Origin: Chenopodium formosanum
Taxonomy: Eukaryota; Streptophyta; Magnoliopsida; Caryophyllales; Amaranthaceae
Direction: 5' to 3'
NCBI GenBank assembly: GCA_024500155.1
Contig: CM044862.1
Location: 48,060,001-48,124,000 of the forward strand
DNA length: 64,000 nucleotides
How positions within the stretch are numbered: the stretch's first letter is position 1; the number at the start of each line of letters is the position of its first letter. Shown here in pieces: positions 54,065 through 64,000 of the stretch. A program made the position numbers and the translations under genes. The notes below the pieces were generated by a model, which made no database searches, was not told the origin of the DNA, and saw only the letters and a program-made list of their open reading frames with translations.

Positions 54065-56757
54065 TTAACCCGACTCCTCAGTCGTCGGTAAAGAAATAAG
54101 AGATACTCGGCACGCAGGCCGGAAATGTATTTGCAATTGCCATTCGGCCGTAGAAACAACATTAAAATTAATCAGCGTTAGGAGAGGACTCGGCTTCATT
54201 TTCATCCGCCACTTCTTCATTGGCTGGATGATTTCCATCACCTTCCTTGGCCTCGTCCTCATGCTGGTCCCCCACGCCACCATGGTCCGCCTGAGCATCC
54301 CTGTAGCTTGCTCATAACGATACTCCTAAATGGAGTAGTCGTCATTATGAAAGAGAGCCTTCCACGCCATCTTCATGCGAGTGACGCAGTCGGCCTCGTT
54401 TTCCTCAACGAGCAGCCTTTTCTCCTCTTCCACCCTGGTAGACCATTTGGAGGCGAACTGCTTTTCTTTGTTGGCAAGCTTGTATTGAAGTTTCTCATAT
54501 TGGCGCTTGAGACTATTTGTCTCTTTGCCAACATCATGAAGCTCTTCAACCTTCTCTTTAGCCGCCTTCAGCTCGGCCTTTAACTCAGTCACCCTCTTTT
54601 GGGCCGCCTCCAAATCTTTCTTCACTTGCAAATTTGCAGTCGTCTGTGAGTATAGGATATCTTGAGTCAACAACTCAGTCTTATTTACATCAAAAATGGC
54701 TTTGTCAAGATTGGAAGCGACCCTTAAGTTGGCAGCCCTTACCTCTTTCTGCTTGTCGCTGAATGGTTTTTTAAGACCATTAACTCGCAGCATGGCCTGC
54801 ATCTGGCAAAAAGGAAAAGAGGGTTAGTATACAGTCGGCAAAAGCAAGAGTTAGAAAATAACTTAAAATAATATATACCTCTGCCAAATTTGTAAGGATA
54901 GCACTATAGTTCAGGGAGCCGACTTCTTTAATAGAGTCGCGTTGATTAGCGGAGACGACGGCGAGCATGTACTTGGCGATCCGCTTAACATCCGGCGCTT
55001 GGGGAGCATTTGCACAATCAATACTTGGTGAGAGGCTGGCATAGATCTTGTTAAAAGACTGACCGGTTTTAGAGTTTGTTGGCGAATGACTATAAGTCTT
55101 AATCCTACAAGGGTAAGGCAAGGGATCAAAGGCGGAGGTACCTGGGATGATGACTAGATCCTGAGCATTCTTGTCCCTTTGCCTGCTTGAATGGCCGCGT
55201 GGAGAGTCAGTGGCCCTAGTTAGAGGTTTTTCCTTAGTCGATTTGGAGTCCTCCGCCTGCTTCAAAGTTGCCATGACAACCGGCGACTTGCCGTCTGTAG
55301 AGTGGTGGGACTTAGACTGGCTGGCCGACGGTTTGTGAACAATCGTCTTCCTTCTTTTAGCCTCTGGCCCTTATCTGCTGCTTCGGGGGCCTCACCCCAA
55401 GTGATGGCAGCACATGCGGCTTCACCGACCCTTCCTGAAAAAGGCACAACTTTGAAATGAGAAGTTTGAAAAAGGCCAATGACAAGAAGACGGATGTAGA
55501 AAAACTTACATGCTCAAGCTGCTCTTTCTTGAACACTTGGTTTTTGGGCTTCATTATTTGGCGGGCTGGCCGCCTTCTGGTTTTTTGTTCGGATCAAGCT
55601 GAGACATGGCTTCTTCTGCAAAAGGCCGAATGAAATGTTAGTAAAAAAAAACAAAATCTATTTCTGCAAAGACTCAGGCGACTACCTCTTCCCTTCTCAC
55701 TACTAAGGCCATAAGCGACCATATAGAAAGGATTAGCTCGGATATAGCTTTAAGGGGTAATCTCTTTCTCGATTCCTCCCTTAACCGTATTCACATCAAC
55801 TTTAAAAAGACCAGGCGTCAAAATCTGGTCCCAGCTTTCGTCGACACAAGTGGAAGAATGGCTTTCTGACCAAGAGGTAGGGATTTTGGTTCCAAGAATT
55901 ATACTTCCGGTTCCGGATGGTATTAAGGGAAGAAATGATGTAAAACTTGTTTCTCTAATCCTTTAATTTGTTTTCTTTCCCTAATGTTATCATGTAACCT
56001 TTGTTACATGACAAGGTGAACCATCCGAGGGGGCCGGCTGATGCGGGAGCTTTGCTTAGGTAATGCATATGGGCAAAGGCCTCAAAGCTAGGCTAAACGT
56101 CTTGCATCCTACAGGAGGCTACAAATCCTTGAATATTAACCCAAGAATTGGGTGCTAGCTCCCATATCCCAAGGCGGTACCCAGAATCTTTTCAATTGTC
56201 GGATCCAACGGAAACCTAAGGCCCGCCTGTGTTGTGGCGGCATAGCACCCAAAGCATCTATCTCCATAGCTCTGGTCAAGCAGCCAGACGACTGAATCAT
56301 CTAAGGAGCCGAAACATTTATCTGGTAGCCGGCGCCCATGACATAGGTGTCCCGGAAATCATCCAAGTGTTTTTGCATGGTTCTCTGGGTAGATGCGGAT
56401 ATATGGGTAAAGTAAGGAGTAAATTTTTCTTGAAGGGAGGAAGAAGTTTCTTCCTGGCCTCGCTCGACAAAGGCGGCCCCTTCCTCAGAACCTTCCTCAG
56501 CATTCACAAGCGACTTCTCCTCACTTCTTAGGCCGCCTGAGCTAGCATCCGACTGAGATGAATCCTCTCTAGAGCTGGATGCCTCTTCGCTGGGAGCGTT
56601 TTCTTGTTCACCCAGAATCGAGTCAATCGGCGTCATTAGGACGCTGGATGGGTAATAAGATACCTCGCTTTTGGGTACCCTGATAGGACTCTCGTCCTCT
56701 TCATTACTAGGCGACCGGGCTGTCCTTTTTGTTCTAGCAATAATGCCCTGCACCCCT
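54065..56757 (-). pseudogene. Antisense gene of E2
   Basis: From right to left: a first coding region (56753-56301) rich in Ser/Glu (SSREDSSQSDASSGG), whose initiator ATG is changed to ATT at 56741-56739; a degraded Transposase_28-like part (about 56260-55700); a region 55274-54872 ending at a donor AGAG/GTATAT near 54880; and a coiled-coil exon 54802-54326 (KKDLEAAQKRVTELKAELKA). Splice positions match G. Acidic tail sequence runs to about 54170. The gene is broken by frameshifts and stops. Confidence 0.6.
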
Positions 56758-57158
56758 AGTTCTAGATTCAGCTATCCTAGGTCGTGTTGTGTGTGCTTGT
56801 GATTCCATTTTTTAAAGAAACAAACACATGCAAACTGAAAGGAAACTGAAAAGAGAGAGAAAATAGCAGGCGGTTACCTAAAAGAGGTACTGTTAAAGTT
56901 GAACAAGCTCACTGGGTTAGGCGGCAAATAGCAAGCAGCAGACGGAAGTGCTTTTTCGAAGAAAAGTAAAAGATTTTCTCATATTTTCTCAAGACTTTTT
57001 TCGTAAATGAGCGAAAATGTGAGGGGCAAAGTTTCTATTTATAGAGGGGTAACTCCAGGGGCATCCTGGTAAATCCCCCAAAAGGTGAACAGTAATTACT
57101 GTTCCACCACTATGTGAGTGACGTGTCACAGATGCTACGTGGCCCGCCAGGTCACATA

Positions 57159-57171
57159 TGTGAGGGGCAAA
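57159..57171 (+). other. Polypurine tract of E2
   Basis: TGTGAGGGGCAAA directly before the LTR. Confidence 0.8.
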
Positions 57172-57649
57172 TGTTTTGGGTTAAATTACCCCCAGTGAGA
57201 ATAGGACACGTGTCCACCCTATATTGGCCTAAATTGGGCCACTTACAAAATGACACGTGGAAGAATTCACTGTCATCAAAAGGAATGACGGCTTTCAAAG
57301 GCCTAATTCCCAAAAAGTCGCCAACAGTGCGGGCAGCCCACCAAATCTAGGTCAAATGACCTACGTAAGGGCACACTTATCCAAAATGACCTTATAAATA
57401 GGGAGATTTCCCCTATTTGTGGGACAAATTGAATTTATTACATTATCACTAACATTCTCTTACATCGAAATCTCCTGATCTCAAAATCCGAGAAGATCTC
57501 ACCTTTATCTTTTTCCGCACTTTCTACCTACTCCAACACGTTCCAACTTGATCGTTGGAGGCGGAGCTCCAACCACCTGGAGTCTCTGTTATTTTGCAGG
57601 TACAATCTTCGAGTTGTAACTCTTCCGAGGGACAAAAACACCCAAAACA
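57172..57649 (+). repeat. 3' LTR of E2 (478 bp)
   Basis: It matches 33061-33558 with small deletions (for example, one G-box site near its start is lost). A TATAAATAG box is near 57393. Confidence 0.9.
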
Positions 57650-58311
57650 GGCGATATGTGTTCGTAGCAGTAGACTAGTTCACGAAGTGGCTTGAGGTCG
57701 AGGCCGTCCGGGGCATTAAGTGGACGGATGTGTCAGCTTTCATATGGAAGAACATAATTACTCACTATGGAGTACAAGGTCTATGGTGTTCAATAATGGG
57801 CCCTAGTTTGAAACACCCAACTCAAGGGATTGTTGGCCGAGCTCATTGCTTTGACTCAGTCGGCCGACCAAAAGCCAACGACCAAGTTGAGACCCCATTC
57901 TTTTTGGTCTATGGTCCCAAGGCAATTCTCCGGATTGAGATGCACGAGCATACCCTCAAGGTGATCTCATATGATGAATCGGCCAATTGGGAGGCCATGA
58001 TGACCGCCCTGGACTTTCTTCCAGAAGCCAGGGGCAATGCGGCGCTCAGGCACGAAATCTATCGCTTGAGGATGACAAGGGCATATTATCGTCGAGTGTC
58101 TAAGCGGCCGCTATAGATAGGAGATTTGGTGCTGAGAAAAATGAAAGCTATAGGCTGAGCAAATGAGGACGACAAGTTAACCCAAAAATGGGACGGGCCG
58201 TATCGAATAAGCGAAGAAGTTCGAGATGGTACTTACCGTCTAGAAGCCCTATATGGCCGTCCAGTTCCATGAACATGGAACACAGACAATCTCGAAAAAT
58301 ATTATGTTTGA
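57650..58311 (+). pseudogene. Element H integrase, C-terminal part
   Basis: Homology with A resumes at GGCGATATGT (RRYVFVAVD, then a stop) and continues with WTDVSAFIWKNIITH, GRPKANDQVET (catalytic Glu region), SANWEAMMTALDFLPEARGN and the terminal KYYV-stop at 58309. The second catalytic Asp region is damaged (a small deletion around MVFDNGP). Confidence 0.85.
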
Positions 58312-59289
58312 AGTCTTTTGTACTTAGCCAAAAAGTTGTATATACAGCTAGGTCCTAATGACCAAGTAATGTAATTAAGTCGTATGACCTAAGCAATGTA
58401 ATCTTGACATATTAATGAAAGTCAGGCATTGTTATCTTATTGAGTTATTTGATTTCTTTTGCGTATGCTTTTAGTTATCTTTGCTGAAAGGTCGAGTGAA
58501 AATCATAACTATGTTGCTTGCAACATAGCAACACGGCGTATAAAAGCTGAACAAAAGTATTTACGATATAGCAAAACGGTCACAGAGTACTGCAAAAAAA
58601 AAAAAAAAAAAAAAAAAATAATATATATACACGAATAATGGCTGGACTGGTAAATGTCCGACTTCCATCTGACGATAAAGGCGTTAGGTACCCTAAATCT
58701 GTCAAGGGCATTCACCTCCTTAAATGGGGGCAAGGGCATACCTAGGCATAATAGCCAAGCCAAAATTTGAAATTTTTAAGTTAAGATATTACTTGAAATT
58801 TCCTGAGTACGTTCGAGCGATAGATTCAACGGACGACTCACATAAGGCTCATCAAGCGGCCGCGTAAATTGTTGATCCAGCGTTTCACCTAGTCCAAGGG
58901 CAATCATTACTATGATTTGATTGACTCGCTGATTGCCATACCCTTTAAGGTATAAAGACTACCAAGTCAATCAAACCACTCAAAATATGGACTAGGCGAA
59001 CGCCGAATAAAGGGGCATACCCCCAGGTTCGTACGAAAACATAAAAGTGTAAAAATGCACAAAAATTTGCAAAGTATAGAACAGATAAAATGAAAACTGC
59101 TCAAAAGGCGGAAAAATTTGCATAAATTAAAACCGCTCAGAAGGCGGCAAAATATCTTTCAAAGCCGCTCAAAACAAGCGGCACCAAATAAATAAATAAA
59201 TAAAAAATATATATATTGTTCAACATAAATGAAAGATAAGTACTGAAAAGCTTAAATTAAGGGACAGCCGGAGGAGGACCTGGGCTTTA
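58312..59289. other. Convergent junction of element H
   Basis: No gene. It contains a poly-A tract (58592-58618), the hairpin (58878-59008) and CGGCAAA/GCCGCTC-rich sequence matching A's 10180-10300. Confidence 0.7.
58878..59008. repeat. Conserved imperfect hairpin at the convergent junction (H)
   Basis: The left arm CACCTAGTCCAAGGGCAATC...TTTGATTGACT pairs with AGTCAATCAAA...TGGACTAGGCGAACGCCGAA. The inner palindrome is GCAATCAT-TACT-ATGATT. The layout is the same as A's on the opposite strand. Confidence 0.8.
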
Positions 59290-61184
59290 TTTAGCCTAGT
59301 CTTTGTCTTCGACAGGTTCCTCGGAGGCAAGAGCGAACGCACCATCAGTTGGCTTTTCCTTGTTTCCCTCTTCGCCCTCAGCCTCGTCACCTCATCCTAA
59401 TCTTCCTCCTCGTCCGAAGCGACCGGTGTAACGACCAGCTCGATTGGCCTTCTTAGCTTCTTCCCCTGAGGCAGACGAAATTGAGACGCTCAGTGAAGCG
59501 GGGGCTCCTAATAATAGGCGGCCTTCCCTTCCTCCACCATGAGCTCGAACGCCTCAAAGAAGTGGCTTTTCAACCTCTCCTCGGTGTTGTGCTTGATGCG
59601 GACGACCTCCTCTGCCGAGGTGCTTTCGGCTGTTGTGTTAAGTCCGCAATGGACTTCTTTAAAGTTTCCACCTCGGCCCTAAGAGCGTCCGCCTCATCTA
59701 AGGCCTCCTTGAGGTTCTGTTGGGCAAGGGCTACGTCCCCCTTTAGGCTTCTCAGAGGCCTCGAATCCCTCCTTCCAGGCCGTCTAGGATGGCCGCATCC
59801 TTCTCCTGCCTTATAGTCTCCCTAGCGAAAGACTCTTATTCAAGAGCCTTACATAGCTTGACTAGGTCCTCAGCCGCGTATCTGGGTTTCAAAGTACGTG
59901 CGTTGGAGAGCGGCTGTCCCAGTAACGGAATCCCGGGCCTTCTGGACTTCATTCCAAGCCCTCTTTAGCATCTCATTTTCTTTCTCCTTCCATTCTAGGA
60001 AGGCGTTCAGGCGAAGGAAGAGTTGCGTACAAGATAAAGTGAGTTAGCACAACAATAAAGGAAATACTCTAAGTGTGAAAGAGTAAAGGGTTGTAAAATG
60101 TTACCTCGGCGCTGCAATTAATCATAGGGCTGAGGAAGCCCTCATGAATCCCCCGCAACTTGTCTCTTTGCTCGACGGGGACGACTCTGGCCATGGCTTC
60201 CCGCATGGCCTTCCTGTCCGCGCCACTAAGGGACTGGCGGGCAGCTTTATGTTAAGCTCCTCCGCAATATCTACACACGACCGCAAAAGGGTTTTAGTTT
60301 GAGCAATAAGACTTGTATTAAAAACGAGATTGTGCAGGGTTATTTAAACTAACCGTCCGAGAAGCTCGGAGGAGAAAGAGTGTTGAAGGTGAATGGAGGA
60401 GGCGGCATAGGTTCGTCGCTCTCCTCACCTGTGCGGCCGGGTTGATTACCACCTGAGAGACCTCAAGCCAATCAGATTTTCCAACTCTCTCGACATGCGG
60501 AGTCGAGATGGGGCCGGTCGGTTTTGACGGGATCGACTTATCCCTGTTGTCCGTTTTCACGGACTCATCATGGATCGGCTTAGCGGCCGGATCCATGAAC
60601 TTGGAGACCCTGTTATCACCCAGTCGGGGTGGCTCTCCTTTAGACTGCTTAGAAGCAACCTCCTCGTCCTCTTGGCAAGGGGCAGTTCCAAATTCAGAAG
60701 ACAGCACTCTTGTCCAAATCTGTTGCCTCGGCGAAGCTTCGGCTCCTGGAGACATGGCCGCCCCAGTTCAGGCACTAAGGGACCTTTACCCTTATCCTTG
60801 GCAGTGGCCGCTCGATTATCCAAAGAAGGGCCACTGCGAGGAAGCAAGTCGGACGGTTCATTAATGGAAATTCCAACCCTTCCTGCTATGTTGGAGATAG
60901 GATGGTCACTGAGGCGGCAGTGGCCACCCGAGAAAGGGAAGGGGGCCTCTCACGAGATAACAACTCGGTCGATTGTATGGCCGAGTTAGCATGTTGTGAG
61001 GACCTAAGTTCTAGACGTTGGCGCTCTTTAAAAGAAGAAGTTACATCCACGTCCGAGCAATGAGTACCCGTGGAAGCGGTCGTAGGGGTAGTAGACCCAG
61101 TTTCTACGTCTGTACTATTTGGGTCATCAGGGGTCCTAGGATTATGGGCGCATGACGATCATGCGTTTGCATTGTCCTTGCCAT
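59290..61184 (-). pseudogene. Antisense gene of H, lacking the Transposase_28-like part
   Basis: The minus-strand ATG at 61184 gives MARTMQTHDRHA, six bases after acceptor CCCTGCAG. The N-terminal region (to about 60690) then joins VLSSEFGTAPCQEDEEV directly to ASKQSKGEPPRL, skipping what lies in A between about 7450 and 8755 (the PF04195-like domain and introns). The intron with donor GGACG/GTTAGT (near 60350) is kept. The next intron keeps its donor (GAG/GTAACA), but the acceptor reads CGCAA instead of CGCAG. A coiled-coil exon with frameshifts runs from about 60014 to 59470, then an acidic tail. Function unknown. Confidence 0.55.
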
Positions 61185-62067
61185 GTCCGACTGCAGGGAC
61201 AAAGAAGAATAGGTGGTGGTGAGTTGGTATGCACTACAAATGGACCCACTCCATAAAGGAGACAACTCGTCTCCGTCCATTCTAGACTCCTCAGGCGAAC
61301 GGCCGGCCTCACGAGGAGAAACGGACAAAGCCGAGTGTTGAGCCAGATTTGAAAAATAAATAACTAAAAGAAAAATAATAATGCAAGTAAAGAAGAAGAG
61401 AAAGAAAACAGGCGGTCTACCTCTGTTCGTGTAGAAAAGTCGAAGGGTTCTAGAGAAGTCTTGAAAGTTGACTGGAAAACTCAAATGCACGGCGTAGCTC
61501 TTGAAGATTCAAAGGAAATCACTTTCTCTCTCTAAAAAGCTCTGATCTCTCTCTAAAATTCGCAAAGTTCCAAAGTGCAAAAGTGAGGTTAAACCCTCTG
61601 TATATATAAGCAAAATTTATGGGGGCATATTAGTAAATTCATCTTTGCCGCCTTCAAAAATCAAACGGTTATAATTTGAAAATTTAACCTAGAATTCAAA
61701 AGGGTGAAAAGACAGTTCTGCTAAGTTAAACAGAGAAAGAGACTGTAACGGCGCATCCAAATAGACGGTCAACGTAAACTTGATTAAGGTCTCCATCCTA
61801 AAATCCAAGCATCCGATATCTCTCCTGAAAAATCAGGCAGCATGCTTCGTCCGCCTAACTCTCAGACATAAGCGTCCTCTATAGGAGTATTAGGCGGACA
61901 AAAACAATTAGCCAGCCAGGACGACCAACTTAAAGGGTGGGGGGGGGGGGGGGGGGAGGAAAGATCTGGGCGCCTCCTCAGCAACATGCCCAATCTCCAT
62001 GTACTCGTACGCCTCAAGACAAGCGAAAGATCACAGGAGGCAGCCGTTAGCGTACGAGCCACCCCCT
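61185..62067 (-). other. Leader and promoter side of the H antisense gene
   Basis: It holds intron 1 (donor GAG/GTAGACCGCC near 61424), a leader to about 61560, a TATA box at 61601-61608 and, further out, A-like sequence (matching 6050-6400) with a poly-G run. No further gene is seen. Confidence 0.55.
61938..61957. repeat. Poly-G run
   Basis: Around 20 consecutive G bases. Such runs are error-prone in sequencing and can form quadruplexes; A has no such run at the matching place. Confidence 0.85.
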
Positions 62068-62079
62068 ATGAGGGGCAAA
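62067..62079 (+). other. Polypurine tract of H
   Basis: TATGAGGGGCAAA directly before the 3' LTR start TGTTTAGGG. Confidence 0.82.
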
Positions 62080-62597
62080 TGTTTAGGGTAAAAATTCCCC
62101 ATATACGTGGTCCAATCCCGTAGCAACACGTGGCCCAACCAAAGGGCAACACGTGTCGCTATGGGAAGATGACGTGTGTTAAAGGCTCAAATTAGCCCCT
62201 GAAATCAGCATTAAAAAGGGTCTTGTTACATCATGGCCCTTTTCCCTAGAGATACCCTTGAAAGCCGCAAAACGGCGCCCCCGTATTACACGTGGCACCG
62301 CCTGATTGCGCAGCCAATCACGTCACAGAATTTTAGGGTACAAACCCTAAAGGGGCACAAACTCCCACCCCTATAAATACCCCAATCATTTAGGATGGGA
62401 GGGGTGGATTAAGACATTACAGAAAAAGAGCATTAAATAGCTCCAACTTCTTTCTACTTTCTCTCTCTAGCCTTTTCCGTTCAGATCTCTAACTTGATCG
62501 TCGGAGGCGAATATTCCGGTAAAGGAATATTCGTTTATTTTGCAGGTGTCCGAGAGCGCGACCAGTATCTAAGGAAATCCAAAAAATACCCGAAACA
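62080..62597 (+). repeat. 3' LTR of H (518 bp)
   Basis: It matches 48954-49474 with few differences and ends CCCGAAACA, followed by TTTCC. Confidence 0.92.
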
Positions 62598-62602
62598 TTT
62601 CC

Positions 62603-64000
62603 CATGCTGAACTTTCCTGATTTATAAATGCTTAGTATGCTCTGCTCTTTTATGTTCCCCTCATAATGCATAAACTATAAAAGGGCTACACGTGATAATG
62701 TTCTGCAGTGTATATCAGCCTCATATTTGAATCTGTAAGAGTCATTGAATTTTTATACATAATATTATTTTTGTTATTATTGGAGGTTTAAAATTTCAGA
62801 TATTATTAAATAAAGTGAGTATACTTTTATAATAGAATTATATGATTCTCAAGTCTAAAAGTATTGCTTCATTAGTTGACAAAATTCCATGAAACGATGT
62901 AAGATGATGAGTTTGTGTTTGTTAATAGGAATGTGTAACTTTTAAAATAAGACTGGATAAGGCATGATAATTATTTAAAATACAAATGAAAAGGGGTAGT
63001 GGAACACATAGCTTCATGGTATGTGAATTGTCTTGTTCTAAATTATTAGCATGGAGTGCAATTAGTTTTGATTTTATACCTTAAGTATGACACTAGCTAT
63101 TTGTTTAGCACTGGAGATTTGAGTAAAAAATTCATGAAGTATGCATAAACAAATATTCATGCAAATGTAATGATTCTTTAAGACAGATTTTAGGAGTTCT
63201 CCTAGCTACCAGTACTTACCATAAGTTTGAGTATAAAATTTGTTTGCGGGTTGATAAACTACATTATCCATATTTTTAAATGATTTTAAAAGTATGCTTC
63301 CTCCGTCTCCTAATACTATACTTGTCTTGACCTTTTACACTACCTATATAGTTGACCCTTTGTTCTATCTAAATCTACCTTGCTCTTTTTTTCCTTTTTT
63401 AATTATTGTAATGTTGTTCAATTCACTTATTGTTGATACGTAGTTTAAGAAAGCTTTGGAAAAGATGAGTGTATGTTAATATAAGTAAGAGAAAATGTAA
63501 AAAGGATGGTAGGTGTAAGGTGGATTAAGAGAGGGTCTGTGGATGGGTGTAATACTCCCCCTGTGCCTTTTCGTATGATTTTTCTATGACTTCTTGTGAA
63601 TGCCATGGGAATAGTTTTTCAGAGAAACAATTATTTTTATATAATGATTGAATTTTTAAAGCTTTCTTTAGTTTTGAAGTTTGCATGTAGCCAGGTAGGA
63701 ACTTATAATCTGATTTAACATCAATTGAGTATAAGTGATTGTATAAGGATAGCAATCTGTAACTACTGTAACACTGAATTCAGCAATTCACTCCTGAATC
63801 CGGTGTCTCAATGATTAAGCTTGAAGAAAAACACAAAAATTATTTCAATAATATCCAACTTGCTTGGTTGGACATGTAGCTTTATATATTGACTGAATCA
63901 GTGTGTTTCCCTAAACCAATGAAAAAAAAACTACCCAAAGAAGGTATTACACACCTATTCTGTCAATATAACTGATTAGGGCTCTAAATAGATTGGCTAG
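62603..64000 (+). other. Remaining BTB intron 4 sequence
   Basis: AT-rich, with no exon recognised. A CCTCCGTCTCCTAATACTA motif at 63300 and ATACTCCCCCTGTGCC near 63550 resemble MITE ends, but no clear inverted pair was established. Confidence 0.55.

Larger units (their letters stand above)
53995..57649 (+). mobile_element. E2: 5'-truncated Tat fragment inside H's integrase
   Basis: It holds only the 3' part of an E-family element: the minus-strand antisense gene (about 54065-56757), PPT and 3' LTR (57172-57649). Left homology to other Tat elements begins near 54060 (matching G near 39100-39170). There is no gag-pol or 5' LTR. About 180 bp of H integrase around the junction (its zinc-binding part) is missing. 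No target duplication is seen. Confidence 0.8.
48954..62597 (+). mobile_element. Element H: decayed Tat-clade retrotransposon in BTB intron 4
   Basis: LTRs are 48954-49474 and 62080-62597, with target duplication TTTCC at 48949-48953 and 62598-62602. The order is PBS, gag, protease, RT, RNase H, integrase (cut by E2), hairpin junction, minus-strand antisense gene, PPT, LTR. It is the same family as A by LTR, PBS, coding sequence and hairpin. It has many indels and a deletion of the antisense gene's Transposase_28-like part. Confidence 0.93.

Noticed and set aside
63298..63560. Second MITE in intron 4
   Set aside because: End-like motifs are present, but I could not pair them as inverted repeats or find a target duplication.

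Overview
This window is plant nuclear DNA, almost certainly from a flowering plant and probably a eudicot; species cannot be told from sequence alone. The evidence is GT-AG introns in a BTB/POZ gene, Tat-clade Ty3/gypsy LTR retrotransposons with plant-type primer-binding sites, a CACTA end, a hAT-like element and MITE-like repeats. No bacterial operons, rRNA or tRNA genes, or CRISPR arrays were seen.

The only host gene seen is a plus-strand BTB/POZ gene starting at 34375. Its exons are 34375-34721, 46350-46533, 46717-46785 and 46860-46958, and it continues beyond the right edge. Transposons have stretched its introns: intron 1 (11.6 kb) holds the Tat element here called G (35528-45979), and intron 4 (over 17 kb) holds a MITE, a hAT-like element and Tat element H (48954-62597). 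H in turn contains a 5'-truncated Tat fragment, E2 (about 53995-57649).

Left of the gene is a deep nest. The 3' end of Tat element E1 (to 33558) is split by a CACTA element whose right terminus is at 32379. That DNA holds two copies of LTR family B: B1 (1035-28557, split) and B2 (29849-31945). B1 is split by solo LTR D' (1778-4296), Tat element A (5403-26299) and solo LTR C (26335-28371). A's 5' LTR is split by the intact-ended non-autonomous element D2 (17298-26167). Matching 5-bp target duplications support most of these insertions.

Tat elements A, G and H share one plan: LTR, primer site, gag-protease-RT-RNase H-integrase, a convergent junction, then a gene on the opposite strand with its own TATA box and introns, then PPT and LTR. 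The antisense gene encodes a Transposase_28 (PF04195)-like region and a coiled-coil region. All copies are decayed; A keeps one gag-pol frame broken only by stop codons.

The most interesting unexplained structures are (1) a large imperfect hairpin conserved in A, H and G where gag-pol and the antisense gene converge, with covarying inner stems; (2) family-specific arrays of short GC-rich palindromes upstream of the TATA box in LTR families B, C, D and D', paralleled by G-box clusters in the Tat LTRs; (3) the antisense gene's own promoter and conserved introns; and (4) a single unrecognised 581-codon frame in D2 with a hydrophobic C-terminus.
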